Origin: Comamonadaceae bacterium CG12_big_fil_rev_8_21_14_0_65_59_15
GTDB taxonomy: Bacteria; Pseudomonadota; Gammaproteobacteria; Burkholderiales; Burkholderiaceae_C
DNA length: 43,740 nt
Assembly: GCA_002786915.1 (NCBI GenBank)
Contig: PCUV01000101.1
Location: 1-43,740 of the forward strand
Direction of reading: 5' to 3'
In this document: piece after piece, positions 15,640 to 24,400 of the stretch
Layout of the letters: each line of letters opens with the position of its first letter
Position numbering within the stretch: the first letter of the stretch is position 1
Position numbers and translations under genes: made by a program
Notes under the pieces: generated by a model
Databases searched by the model: none
What the model was told of the DNA's origin: nothing
What the model saw: only the letters and a program-made list of their open reading frames with translations

Positions 15640-16881
15640 TTACAAAGCCTTCGCCAGGCGCGCCAACCCTTCGCGGATTTGCGCTACCGGTGCGGTGGCA
15701 AAGCTCAGGCGCAGCGTGGCGCGGTCGGGGTCGTGCGCATAAAACGGCGCACCGGGCACAAAGGCCACTTTTTCGGCAATGGCGCGCTGGGCAAAGGCGG
15801 CGGCGTCAGCGGGTGCGCCGTTAGCCCCGGTCAGACGCGCCCAAAAGAACATGCCGCCCTGCGGCGCGTTGAAGCTGATCGCGTCGCCCAGCTCGGCAGA
15901 CAAACACTCGGCCATCACGCGGGCGCGCTCGGCGTAGGTCTGGCGCACTTTGTCCAGCGTCGGTTGCAGCCGCCCCAGCGTGAGGTAATGCGCGGCAATG
16001 GCCTGGCTCAGGTTGCTGGTGTGCGCGTCGCTGAACTGCTTGCACATGGTGGCTTTGGCCAGCAGTTCTGGCGGCGCAATCATCCAGCCCACGCGCAGGC
16101 CGGGGCTGAGTATTTTGCTGAAACTGCCACAGTGGGCCAGCCAGTCGCGACTGCCGGGTACGCTGCCGCTCAAAGCCAGCAGGCTCGGCGGCGGGGACTG
16201 GTCAAAGTAAAGCTCGCCATAGGGGTCGTCTTCCACGATCAGCGTATGCGTGCGTGCCGCCAGTTCCAGCACACGGTGGCGTCGCGCCAGTGTCAAGGTG
16301 GCGCCGCTCGGGTTGCCGAAGGTGGGGATCAGATACACCAGCTTGGGGTGATGCTGTTCGATCAGCGCTTCCAGCCGATCCACATCGACACCGTTGGCAT
16401 CGATCGGCGCGTTCACGATGTCGGCACCGTAAAGCCGAAAACACTGGATGGTGGCCAAAAAAGTGGGGGCTTCCACAATCACCTTGTCGCCGGGGGAGAT
16501 CATGCATTTGCCAATCAGATCCAGCGCCTGCTGGCTACCGGTGGTGACGATCAGGCCTTCAGGCGCCACGCTGCACCCCTTGTTGCCCATGAAACCGGCG
16601 ATGGCTTCACGCGTGGGGCCAAAGCCCTCGGTGGCGCCGTATTGCAGCACCGGGCCGGGGTTGTCGGCCAGCACTGCGGCGCTTGCAGCGGCAATGCCCT
16701 CGGCGTCAAACAGCGCCGGGTCTGGAAAGCCCCCGGCAAAGCTGATGATGCCGGGTTGGCCCAGCAGCTTGAACAGTTCACGGATGGCAGAGGTTTCGAC
16801 GTTTTGCAGGCGGGTGGCAAAGGGCAGGGACATGATGGCGTTGGGATCGTTGTCGGAATGGGTTAAACCGAGATTGTCCAT
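15640..16881 (-). CDS. PLP-dependent aminotransferase (2-aminoadipate/LysN-like, class I/II)
   Basis: Fold-type I aminotransferase (413 aa from ATG 16881). N-terminal IRELFKLLGQPGIISFAGGFPDPALF is typical of the LysN/ARO8-like branch related to MocR C-termini. Further landmarks are LQYGATEGFGPTREAIA, TTGSQQALDLIGK, YLIPTFGNPSG, and the PLP lysine in HCGSFSKILSPGLRVGW (about residues 245-261). The start at 16881 has GAAGG 8 nt upstream; a longer in-frame extension to 16959 is rich in Cys/Gln/Lys and unlike the family. The gene converges with mnmD and diverges from nth; a 28-bp palindrome lies in its leader. Likely substrates are branched or aromatic amino acids or 2-aminoadipate; the exact one is not readable. 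Confidence 0.88.
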   Translation of the reverse strand: MDNLGLTHSDNDPNAIMSLPFATRLQNVETSAIRELFKLLGQPGIISFAGGFPDPALFDAEGIAAASAAVLADNPGPVLQYGATEGFGPTREAIAGFMGNKGCSVAPEGLIVTTGSQQALDLIGKCMISPGDKVIVEAPTFLATIQCFRLYGADIVNAPIDANGVDVDRLEALIEQHHPKLVYLIPTFGNPSGATLTLARRHRVLELAARTHTLIVEDDPYGELYFDQSPPPSLLALSGSVPGSRDWLAHCGSFSKILSPGLRVGWMIAPPELLAKATMCKQFSDAHTSNLSQAIAAHYLTLGRLQPTLDKVRQTYAERARVMAECLSAELGDAISFNAPQGGMFFWARLTGANGAPADAAAFAQRAIAEKVAFVPGAPFYAHDPDRATLRLSFATAPVAQIREGLARLAKAL

Positions 16882-16886
16882 TAGAC

Positions 16887-16899
16887 GCACCTTCGGTGC
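16887..16899 (-). promoter_or_regulatory. Small hairpin over the aminotransferase ribosome site
   Basis: GCACC-GAA-GGTGC on the minus strand, a perfect 5-bp stem with a 3-nt loop. The GAAGG Shine-Dalgarno of the aminotransferase lies partly in the loop and partly in the stem, which also helps to choose ATG 16881 as the start. Confidence 0.4.
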
Positions 16900-16945
16900 T
16901 GTTTGGGTGCAAGCGGCGCATTGGCGGCCATTTTCGCCCTTCTTC

Positions 16946-16973
16946 GGTGTCCATAGCACTGGCTATGGACACC
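16946..16973. promoter_or_regulatory. Perfect 12-bp inverted repeat between aminotransferase and nth
   Basis: Arms GGTGTCCATAGC (16946-16957) and GCTATGGACACC (16962-16973) around a 4-nt spacer, 65 nt upstream of the aminotransferase ATG and about 80 nt upstream of nth. There is no following T-run, so a dimeric-repressor operator or an RNA leader hairpin is more likely than a terminator. Confidence 0.5.
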
Positions 16974-17055
16974 TCAGTCAGGGCAAAAACTGACTCGCCA
17001 CTGCATCCGCCTGCCCGCCAAACCCCAATGGACAATCTCGGTTAAATTGTCACCG

Positions 17056-17703
17056 ATGAAGCACACCGATATCGACGCATTTTTTGACACCCTGGCGCGC
17101 GCCAACCCGCAACCGCATACCGAGCTGGAATTTGCCAGCGTGTTTGAGCTGCTCTGCGCGGTGCTGCTGTCGGCGCAGGCCACCGACGTGAGCGTCAACA
17201 AGGCCACACAGCGCCTGTTTCTGGTGGCCAACACGCCGCAAAAAATTCTGGTACTGGGCCAGGATGGGCTGGAGTCATACATCAAGACCATTGGCCTGTA
17301 CCACGCCAAGGCGCGCCATTTGTTGCAAACCTGCCAGATCCTGCTGGATCAGCACCACGGGCAGGTGCCGCGCAGCCGCAAGGCACTGCAGGCGTTGCCC
17401 GGCGTGGGGCGCAAAACCGCCAACGTGGTCCTGAACGTGGCGTTCGGAGAACCCACGATGGCGGTGGATACGCACATTTTCCGCGTCGCCAACCGCACCG
17501 GGCTGGCTGCTGGCAAAACGCCACTGGCCATCGAGCAGCAACTCTTGCAATGCATCCCAGAGCGGTACCTGCAACACGCGCACCACTGGCTCATCTTGCA
17601 CGGTCGTTATGTGTGCCAGGCGCGCGCGCCGCAATGCACGCGCTGCACTGTGGCAAACTACTGCCAGACGTTTCTGTCACAACGTACATTCCGACTACCA
17701 TGA
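17056..17703 (+). CDS. nth: Endonuclease III (DNA glycosylase/AP lyase)
   Basis: Iron-sulfur DNA glycosylase (215 aa) excising oxidised pyrimidines and cleaving AP sites. FELLCAVLLSAQATDVSVNK is the family N-terminal signature. The helix-hairpin-helix LPGVGRKTANVVLN holds the catalytic Lys (about residue 119), and AVDTHIFRVANR the catalytic Asp (about 137). The 4Fe-4S cluster cysteines are CQARAPQCTRCTVANYC in the normal C-x6-C-x2-C-x5-C spacing. ATG 17056 is used; a TTG nine bases earlier is in frame but gives no better match. The stop overlaps the next start (ATGA), so the HDOD gene is translationally coupled. Confidence 0.96.
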   Translation: MKHTDIDAFFDTLARANPQPHTELEFASVFELLCAVLLSAQATDVSVNKATQRLFLVANTPQKILVLGQDGLESYIKTIGLYHAKARHLLQTCQILLDQHHGQVPRSRKALQALPGVGRKTANVVLNVAFGEPTMAVDTHIFRVANRTGLAAGKTPLAIEQQLLQCIPERYLQHAHHWLILHGRYVCQARAPQCTRCTVANYCQTFLSQRTFRLP

Positions 17704-18533
17704 AACAGCCAGACCCGGCGCCCTTTTCTGACCTAAATACATTAATCAACGGAGTAGACTGGCCCGTGATGCCCGAGGCCGGGCAAGCGCTGATCCGTAC
17801 CCTGAACGACGACGACGCCGACATGTTCACCGTGTGCCAGATTATCAAGAAAGACCCGGCCCTGACAGCCGCTTTGCTGCGCATGGCCAACAGCGCCATG
17901 TTTGGCCTGTCTGGCACGGTGGACACACTGGAGCGCGCCGTCAACGTAGTGGGTTTGTCGCTGGTGCGCACGCGCGCCATGTCACTGTGCCTGGCGCGCA
18001 CCTGTCGTTTTCCAATGGGTATGGATCGCCTGGCGTTCTGGCACTACAGCCTGCGCTGTGCCCAGTACGCGCAATGGCTGTCCGAACAGTGTGATGTGGA
18101 CGACCAGGAAGCCTGGTTGTGCGGCATGATGCTGCGCCTGGGAGAAATCACCATGGCCACCGCGCGGCCGGGTTGTTTGCTCAAGATCGAAGCCCAACCG
18201 ATCGCGCCAGGTGAACGCTGGGCGCGCCAGCGTCAGCTGATCGGCTTTGACGAAGGCGTGGTCACGGCAGAAATGGCACAGCGCTGGGACTTTCCGAAAG
18301 CGCTCGTGCTGGGTATGCGTCACTGCACCCAGCCCCTGGCATCTAGCGAGTTTGCAAGACTAGCGGGCGTGCTGCATTTGGCCGCACGCTTGGCCGACAG
18401 CGGCCCGGTCACCGCGCAGAGTGTTGATGCCCTGCCCGGCTTGCTGATGCAACTGCTCGGGCTCGACGGTTCCGCCCTGTTGCAACATCCGCCATCAGAA
18501 GAACAACTGGATGCTGATTTTTTTGGCCGCTGA
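17700..18533 (+). CDS. HDOD domain protein
   Basis: Single HDOD domain (277 aa), a degenerate HD-type output/scaffold fold used in bacterial signalling. Seen: VMPEAGQALIRTLNDDDADM, then QIIKKDPALTAALLRMANSA (about residues 46-65), AVNVVGLSLVRTRAMSLC, and FWHYSLRCAQYAQWLSEQ. The sequence lacks a complete HD phosphohydrolase metal set, as expected for HDOD. ATG 17700 overlaps the nth stop by 4 nt, so the two are probably co-translated. HDOD proteins often influence motility or stress responses, but nothing here fixes a partner. It converges with cobC across a MITE-like element. Confidence 0.88.
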   Translation: MKQPDPAPFSDLNTLINGVDWPVMPEAGQALIRTLNDDDADMFTVCQIIKKDPALTAALLRMANSAMFGLSGTVDTLERAVNVVGLSLVRTRAMSLCLARTCRFPMGMDRLAFWHYSLRCAQYAQWLSEQCDVDDQEAWLCGMMLRLGEITMATARPGCLLKIEAQPIAPGERWARQRQLIGFDEGVVTAEMAQRWDFPKALVLGMRHCTQPLASSEFARLAGVLHLAARLADSGPVTAQSVDALPGLLMQLLGLDGSALLQHPPSEEQLDADFFGR

Positions 18534-18574
18534 ACGCCGCACTCACGACGCATTGACCACTGAAGTCAACGGTA

Positions 18575-18736
18575 AGGGCTTGTAAAGTAATAAGTTATGC
18601 ATTTTGGCGGCCAGATTTGGGAGGCAGTGCTAGGCGCAAAGCGCGCCGTTTAGCTATGCTAAACAAGCGATTTGCAACGACGCAATGCGCCCAAAGATGG
18701 CTAGGCAAAAGTACAAATTATTGCTTTACAAGTCCT
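18575..18736. repeat. MITE-like element with terminal inverted repeats between HDOD gene and cobC
   Basis: About 160 bp bounded by near-perfect inverted ends: AGGGCTTGTAAAGTAATAA (18575-18593) and TTATTGCTTTACAAGTCCT (18718-18736), 17 of 19 matching. Inside is a perfect hairpin GTTTAGC-TAT-GCTAAAC (18648-18664). The right end supplies the last codons and TAA of cobC. No gene is seen inside. It could be a non-autonomous transposable element or a large bidirectional structure at convergent gene ends. Confidence 0.55.
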
Positions 18737-19362
18737 AAGCGCACCCATCGGCCGAACGCGGCCGCGCTGACGGGCCACAACGCCGCATCGTCCACGCGTC
18801 GTACCCCTTGTGCCAGCAACATGGCCGAGCGAATCACCCCGGCGTGCGTGACCCAGACGCACGGCTGACCACGCTGCACCGCCGCGTCCCAAAGGGCGGC
18901 CACACGCTGCATCAGCGTTGACACACTCTCTGCCCCGCCGAACCGGTGTTGCCAGAAGTCTGCCGTCCAGGCGTCCAGCGCAGCGCGCTCGATCTGATCC
19001 CAGCGCTGGCCCTCATGGCAGCCAAAATTCATCTCTGCCAGGCGCGGCTCAATATGGAGCGTCAAATCGGGTCGCAGCCCCTGTAGTGTCTGCGCCAACC
19101 GCTTGCACCTTTGTAGCGGTGAGGTGTGTACGCGCAACCCGCATGGTAAAGCGCTGGCCAGTTCATGCGCGGCTTGCAGCGTGGCCGCGCCGTCGGCGGC
19201 CACATCCAGCGCGCCGTAGCACACGCCGCAGGCCACCAACGGCTGGGCGTGGCGCACCAGCCAGAGCTGCCCGGTGCCGGTGCCGGTGCCGGTGCCGGTG
19301 TCGATGCCGGTGGCAGTGGCAGTGGCAGTGGCAGTGGCAGTGGCAGTGGCTTGCAGGTTCAA
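18718..19362 (-). CDS. cobC: Histidine phosphatase family protein, probable alpha-ribazole phosphatase
   Basis: Phosphoglycerate-mutase-like histidine phosphatase (214 aa) placed directly after cobS, where CobC removes phosphate from alpha-ribazole phosphate (or adenosylcobalamin 5'-phosphate) in the nucleotide-loop pathway. The phospho-acceptor is in LWLVRHAQP, with HTSPLQRCKRLAQTL, a Glu in LAEMNFGCHEG, and the second catalytic His in WVTHAGVIRSAM. The N-terminus is strange: after MNLQ it has alternating Ala-Thr then Gly-Thr dipeptides encoded by a hexanucleotide microsatellite, before the domain begins at residue about 32. The start is TTG overlapping the cobS TGA (TTGA); no later start precedes the RHA motif. 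Its last codons lie in a MITE-like end. Confidence 0.82.
   Translation of the reverse strand: MNLQATATATATATATATGIDTGTGTGTGTGQLWLVRHAQPLVACGVCYGALDVAADGAATLQAAHELASALPCGLRVHTSPLQRCKRLAQTLQGLRPDLTLHIEPRLAEMNFGCHEGQRWDQIERAALDAWTADFWQHRFGGAESVSTLMQRVAALWDAAVQRGQPCVWVTHAGVIRSAMLLAQGVRRVDDAALWPVSAAAFGRWVRLGLVKQ
19271..19348. repeat. Hexanucleotide microsatellite in the cobC 5' end
   Basis: Thirteen 6-bp units on the plus strand: CCGGTG x5, TCGATG, CCGGTG, then GCAGTG x6. Being a multiple of three, unit gain or loss would change the length of the Ala-Thr/Gly-Thr leader of CobC without shifting frame. Confidence 0.9.
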
Positions 19363-20201
19363 AGGCTCAGCCCTAACCCGAGGTAAAAAGCCAGTTCACA
19401 CACCTGTTGCGTAGCCCCCAGGCAATCACCGGTAAAGCCGCCCAGACGCTTATAAAACCAGCGTGCCATCGCCGCCCAGACCAACCCCGAAGCCAACAGA
19501 GCGTTGATCCATGGCTGAAATAGAAGCACACCAGCCCCTCGAACCGCTACATCATTCATAGCTGTCAGTGCAATCCATAAAAAGGTATAAGCACAAAAAC
19601 ACCATATAAACCCGGTCGCCAACGCGGCGCCACTGATCTGGTCTGCCAGCGGCTTGGACTTGGAGCCTGCCGCATCCCCCACATGTACCAACAGCCGAAT
19701 CGTCAGCAGCGGCCAGGTGCGCGACACCACATGCGCGGCAAACAACCCCAACACCATCAGCGGCGCACTGAGCTGTCCCAGCAAGGCCAGTAGCGCCACC
19801 TTGCACAGCAGCGCCAGCACCACGGCAATGGCACCAAAAGCCCCCACACGTGAGTCCTTCATGATGGCCAGCGCACGCAACCGGTCATGACTACCACCCA
19901 GCCCATCAGCCACATCAGCCAGGCCGTCTTCATGGAACGCACCGGTGACGAACACGCCCCAAGCCGTGCCCAGCGCCGCCGCTACCAGCGGGGCCAATCC
20001 AACTGGCGGCAGCAACGCCAGCAGCACGGCGGTCAACCCCGACACCAGTGTCCCCACCAGCACGCCCACTCCCGGGAAATGCCCGGCGCTGGCGCGCAGC
20101 ATGGCCGGGCTGTAGCCCACCCACGCCGCCAGCCGCCCGGTGACAGGGATGCGCGTGAAAAACTGCACGCTGAGCAGGTAGTGGCGCATGAACTGCGTCA
20201 T
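19359..20201 (-). CDS. cobS: Adenosylcobinamide-GDP ribazoletransferase (cobalamin synthase)
   Basis: Integral membrane enzyme (280 aa) joining adenosylcobinamide-GDP with alpha-ribazole (phosphate) in the last steps of cobalamin assembly. Signatures: N-terminal LLSVQFFTRIPV, then FVTGAFHEDGLADVADG (about residues 86-102) with the conserved acidic/His motif, and AIMKDSRVGAFGAIAVVLAL. Several hydrophobic helices fit the family. An extra segment in the C-terminal half (YTFLWIALTAMNDVAV) is encoded by the dispersed repeat. The stop overlaps the cobC start. Other cobalamin nucleotide-loop genes (cobU, cobT) are not in the window; the gene upstream on the same strand, 55 nt away, is jetD, which is unrelated. 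Confidence 0.93.
   Translation of the reverse strand: MTQFMRHYLLSVQFFTRIPVTGRLAAWVGYSPAMLRASAGHFPGVGVLVGTLVSGLTAVLLALLPPVGLAPLVAAALGTAWGVFVTGAFHEDGLADVADGLGGSHDRLRALAIMKDSRVGAFGAIAVVLALLCKVALLALLGQLSAPLMVLGLFAAHVVSRTWPLLTIRLLVHVGDAAGSKSKPLADQISGAALATGFIWCFCAYTFLWIALTAMNDVAVRGAGVLLFQPWINALLASGLVWAAMARWFYKRLGGFTGDCLGATQQVCELAFYLGLGLSL
19545..19594. repeat. Dispersed imperfect repeat, copy inside cobS
   Basis: The coding strand over 19568-19545 matches 10177-10200 of the ATP-grasp gene at 18 of 24 bases in the same codon frame (LTAMNDVA against LTAIEHVA). Confidence 0.55.
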
Positions 20202-20256
20202 CTTGGGTCAGCCGTGTTGTGAACGCCGGCAAAATCACTATTAATGTGAGAGCTGT

Positions 20257-21468
20257 TCATGCTTGCTCCATAAGGACTGGGGTCACAATTTGTTGCAAAG
20301 CCAGACTGATCCAGCCAAAACTGATGCGTTCTTGTTCCAACCGCAACCGGGTTTGCAAGCGGTTGTCACGCAAGTCGTTGAACAGTGCGGTTTCATGGGG
20401 GGTCAAGCGTGGCAAATCGCGCAGCAGTGGCTGCGGCTCTGTCACCCACTGCGCGCGGTGCGCTAGCAAGGTGGCTTGGTCCATCAACAGCGACTGCACA
20501 TGCGGCAGATGGGCACGCAACTGGTCCAGAATGGCAAAGCCGTGGGTGTCGATGTCGCCCCAGTAAAAAACCGTACAGCGCTGCAACCATGCGGCATCGG
20601 CCAGCGCGTCAAACCCGTAACCGGCACCAAAAATCACCACGCTGTCCGTTACCGGCGGAAAAGCCAAAAAATTGATTTCATTTTCGGTCACGAACACACG
20701 CTGCACCGGCAGCTTCAGTTGCGCAAAATCAGCCTGCGTGAGGGTGACGTCTTGCTCTGCCCCCAAACCCGGCAACGCCAGCGCCGCGTCGAGCACGCGC
20801 AGACGAATACGCAGCGGCTTGTCCTTGAAGCCGTAGCGGCGGCAAAAGGCGCTCAAGCCGGTGGCAGCAGGGTCGATCGCCTGTGGCGGCAGGCACAGGT
20901 CCAGCAACTCGGCCAGCACGGTGCGTTGCGCTTCGATGAATTTGCTGTCAACACCCGGCAAATCGACCTGGCGCAGGTAAATACCCGGGCGCGGGTGCGC
21001 TTGCAGCCATTGCACCACTGCCAGCAGTCGCGGCCAGTCGTCGGCCCATGCCAGCGCCGTCAACGGGCGCTTGTGTAGCCAGGGCCAAAGCCGTTGGGCC
21101 AGTTGGACATCAGCTGCGCGGGTGGACTGCAACAGGTGTTCAAAACGCCGCGCCTCGGGCGTTTTACCCATCAGGGCCAGGCCGTTTTGCGGCGTATCGA
21201 GCCAGACCTCGTCCGGCAACGTGCATTCGCCCAGCACGCGGTGGGTGAACGTACGCCAGACAACGCGCACCTGCGCCACATCGCGCAAAGCCTCCAGCCA
21301 GCGGCGCACCGCTTCCACTTGGTCGGCCAGCTCGGTCGAACTGGGCCGCACAAGGCGCAAACGTTGGGGCTGCCAGGCGTCAGACGCCATCAAGCCACGC
21401 AACAGATCGCCCCTGTCCCAGAGCTTTTGCACCTGCGCGCGCAGGTCGGCGGGGGTGGTCCAGGTCAT
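20257..21468 (-). CDS. jetD: Wadjet protein JetD (DUF3322/DUF2220, TOPRIM nuclease)
   Basis: Fourth Wadjet component (403 aa). In Wadjet, JetD is the nuclease subunit related to topoisomerase VI subunit A, cutting circular plasmid DNA after loop extrusion by JetABC. The N-terminal half (DLRAQVQKLWDRGDLLRGLM, WRTFTHRVLGECTLPDEVWL) fits DUF3322. The C-terminal half is DUF2220 with the TOPRIM landmarks VVIFGAGYGFDALADA and FYWGDIDTHGFAILDQL (Asp-x-Asp about residues 304-306). Length is normal. It begins 24 nt after the jetC stop and ends the operon. A complete catalytic motif suggests a functional nuclease. Confidence 0.92.
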   Translation of the reverse strand: MTWTTPADLRAQVQKLWDRGDLLRGLMASDAWQPQRLRLVRPSSTELADQVEAVRRWLEALRDVAQVRVVWRTFTHRVLGECTLPDEVWLDTPQNGLALMGKTPEARRFEHLLQSTRAADVQLAQRLWPWLHKRPLTALAWADDWPRLLAVVQWLQAHPRPGIYLRQVDLPGVDSKFIEAQRTVLAELLDLCLPPQAIDPAATGLSAFCRRYGFKDKPLRIRLRVLDAALALPGLGAEQDVTLTQADFAQLKLPVQRVFVTENEINFLAFPPVTDSVVIFGAGYGFDALADAAWLQRCTVFYWGDIDTHGFAILDQLRAHLPHVQSLLMDQATLLAHRAQWVTEPQPLLRDLPRLTPHETALFNDLRDNRLQTRLRLEQERISFGWISLALQQIVTPVLMEQA

Positions 21469-21492
21469 GGTGCGGATGCCAAAGTCAGGCCC

Positions 21493-24400
21493 TCACCCCT
21501 GCCCTCTCCCAAAGGGCGAGAGGGGTAAGTCCGGCGTTTCTGCCGCTGGCACATTCAGGATAGGCTGCGGTGCGCCCCTATCTCCCAAAGGCAGAGGTGG
21601 CAAATGCGGCGTTTTCGAATTCGGCGGCTGCGGCTGTTCGCCCCCTCTCCCGCTGGGAGAGGGTTGGGGACGGCGATCTTTCTCGGCCCGGTATTCCTCG
21701 ATGGTCAGGTTGCGCAGCTTGGAGTCGCGCCCTTCGTCGTTGTGCACAAAACCCACGCTGCTGACATACGGCTCGATGATGTGGATTTTTTGCAAGGGGG
21801 TGACGATCAGCAGTTGCAGATTGAGCTCTTCAAACAATTTCAAACCGAACTGCGCCGATTCGTCTGAACCACGGCCAAAAGCCTCGTCGATCACCACAAA
21901 GCGGAATGCCTTGGAGCGCGCCTCGCCACGCACCAAGCCAAACTGATACGCCAGGCTGGCCGCCAGAATGGTGTAGGCCAGTTTTTCTTTTTGCCCGCCA
22001 GACTTGCCGCCCGAGTCCGAATAATGTTCATGCTCGCGGCCATCTTCGCGCCAGCGCTCGCTGGCAGCAAAGACAAACCAGTTGCGCACGTCGGTCACTT
22101 TTTGCGTCCAACGCCGGTCGGCGTCGGTCTGGCCCTCGCGGCCACGCAGACGCTCGATGATGGCTTTGACTTGTAGGAACTTGGCCTCTGAATACTGGCC
22201 TTCGTCACCGGCAGCAGCACCCGAGATGGCACCGTCCAGACAATGGCGCAAATCGGTCTGAAAGTCGCGCACCTCGGCGTCGGGTGTCACTTGCGCCTGT
22301 AGCTCGATAAAGCGCCCTGGGTTGTAGTCAATTTGCGTCAGCGACTGGTTGATCAGCGCCAGGCGCTCCTTGATGGTTTCGCGCTCTTTGGCCAACTGGG
22401 CGCTGAACTGCGCCACCTGGTTGATGGTGTTCTGGTTCAGCAGCTCTTTGAACTTGGCCTCAAAGCGCGGCAAATCGTCCAAGGTGAGTTGTTTCAGCAA
22501 CGCACGGAATTCGCCCGCCGCCGCAACGCTTGCATCGGCCTCTTGCGTAGCCAGCGGAAAACGGTGTCTGAAGCTGCGCATGGCATCGACAATTTTTTCA
22601 ACCAGACCGCGTGCCTTCAGGTCTTGCGCGTCTATCAATTTTTGTAGCGCCTCACGCAAGTCCTGCTGGCGGTTGTCGCATGATTCAAGGGTGATGGCCT
22701 GCCTGCCCAGAATCTCGCTGCGCCAGTGATCCAGCCGCGCTGCCAACACCGCATCAACATCAGCGTCGGCACCCGTGCCTGGTCCGGCCAGTAGCGCTTG
22801 CGTCTGACCCTGTAGCAACTGCACGTCGCTGATTTTTTGCTCGGTCCTGGCGCGCTTGTCGCGCTGATCGCGGCTTTGCTGCTCGGTCTGCAACTGGGCG
22901 GTTTCCAGCTTCTGCAGTTGCGCCGTCAAGGTCTGCAGCAAGTCTGAAGCCGATTCGATTTGGCGGCGCTCTTCGTCGAGCTTGGCCGCCTCCGCCGCAG
23001 GTGTGGCCCAGTCCAGCTCGCGGTAGTCGCGGTATTCAACCAGCTTGGCCAGGGTGGACAGTCGGCTTTGGCAATCGGCCAACTGCTTCTGACCCTGCGC
23101 AATCTGGCTCGCCACCTGCGCCACCTGTGCCTCCAGCAGCTTGCGTTTGGCGTCCAGTGCGGCCAACTTGGCGGCGTTGCTCCAGCCCAGCACATAACGG
23201 CTGCGGTCGTCCAGCCGATGCCGGTCGTCCTTTTCATGGCGATCACCCCCTGACTTGATCTGGCCGGCGCGGGTGACGGCGCGCAGTTCGCGGCGAAACT
23301 GCTCTTGGGTGGCACAGCAGGCCACGTCAAAGCGCTGCGCCAGCTCGCGGTCGAGCCAGGCGTAAAACGGCGAATCAGGTTTGACGATGAGCTTGCGCAC
23401 CAGGGAATCAGCGTGCAAGCTGGGGGCGTTGGCGCGCACATCCAGCCGCACCCTGAAGTACACCAGGCGTCCTTTCAGATGCGTTTGATCTACCCACTGC
23501 GCCACCTGGGCGTAACAACTGTCGGGCACCAGCAGCGACAGGCCAAAGTTGTGCAGCAGGCGCTCTATCGCCCCTTCCCAATCGCGCTGGTCGTCGCGCA
23601 CCTCAATCAGCTCGCCGGCAAACGGCATGCTGTCTTCATCCAGCTTCAGCGCGGCGCACAGGTCGGCACGCATACGGATGGCCTGCGCGTCGATGTTGCT
23701 GCGCCGCGCCCGCAGGCTGGTAATTTCATCCACCAGCACAGCATGCTCGCGCCGACGCTGACTCAGCTCGACGCTGCGCTCGGTCAAACTGTTTTGCACC
23801 GCATCAAGCTGTGCGGTCTCACCGGCCAGCATCTGCATGCAGGTTTGCTGCTGCGCCACCAGGTCTTCGGTGCTGGCCACTTGCAGCAGACCCAGCGCGC
23901 GGCGCAGCTCGTCATAGCGCTCGGCCGTAGCGCGCCGGCGCGTCACTTCTTGCTGAAGCTGCGCGATGTCGCGCGCCAACTGCGCCAGCCGGTCGCCACC
24001 GTGGGTCGCCAGCGCCTGGCGCAGGTCGCGCTCTTGCAGCCGCTGCTGGGCACGTTGGTCTTCGAGCTTGGCCACCTTGGCGCTGTCACGCGCCAGATCC
24101 TCATTCAGGTGCGCCAGGCGCTGGTCGATCAGGGCGAGCTTGAGGCGGCTGAAATGCGCGCGCAAGCCGTCGCGGCAAGCCCGCAATTCATCCGCCTTGG
24201 CCAGTACCGCAGCGTGCTGGTCGCAGTCTGCCACCAGGGGTGTGAGCAGCGCCACCTGCTGCTGCGCCTTGAGCACGGCGGCGTGGGCGCGGCTCAGGTC
24301 GTCAAAGTGCGCGATCAAAGCCGCTACGCGCGCCGCCACGTCAAACGGCTCCAACATGTGCTGACGCACAAAATCGGTCAGGTTGCCCACCGACTTCATC

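Noticed and set aside
19271..19348. CRISPR-like or VNTR promoter repeat
   Set aside because: Six-base units inside the cobC coding frame, no spacers.
21071..21946. Open frame of 291 codons on the plus strand across jetD/jetC
   Set aside because: Antisense shadow; its 'PLPKGERG'-like segments come from the palindromic repeats, not from a protein family.
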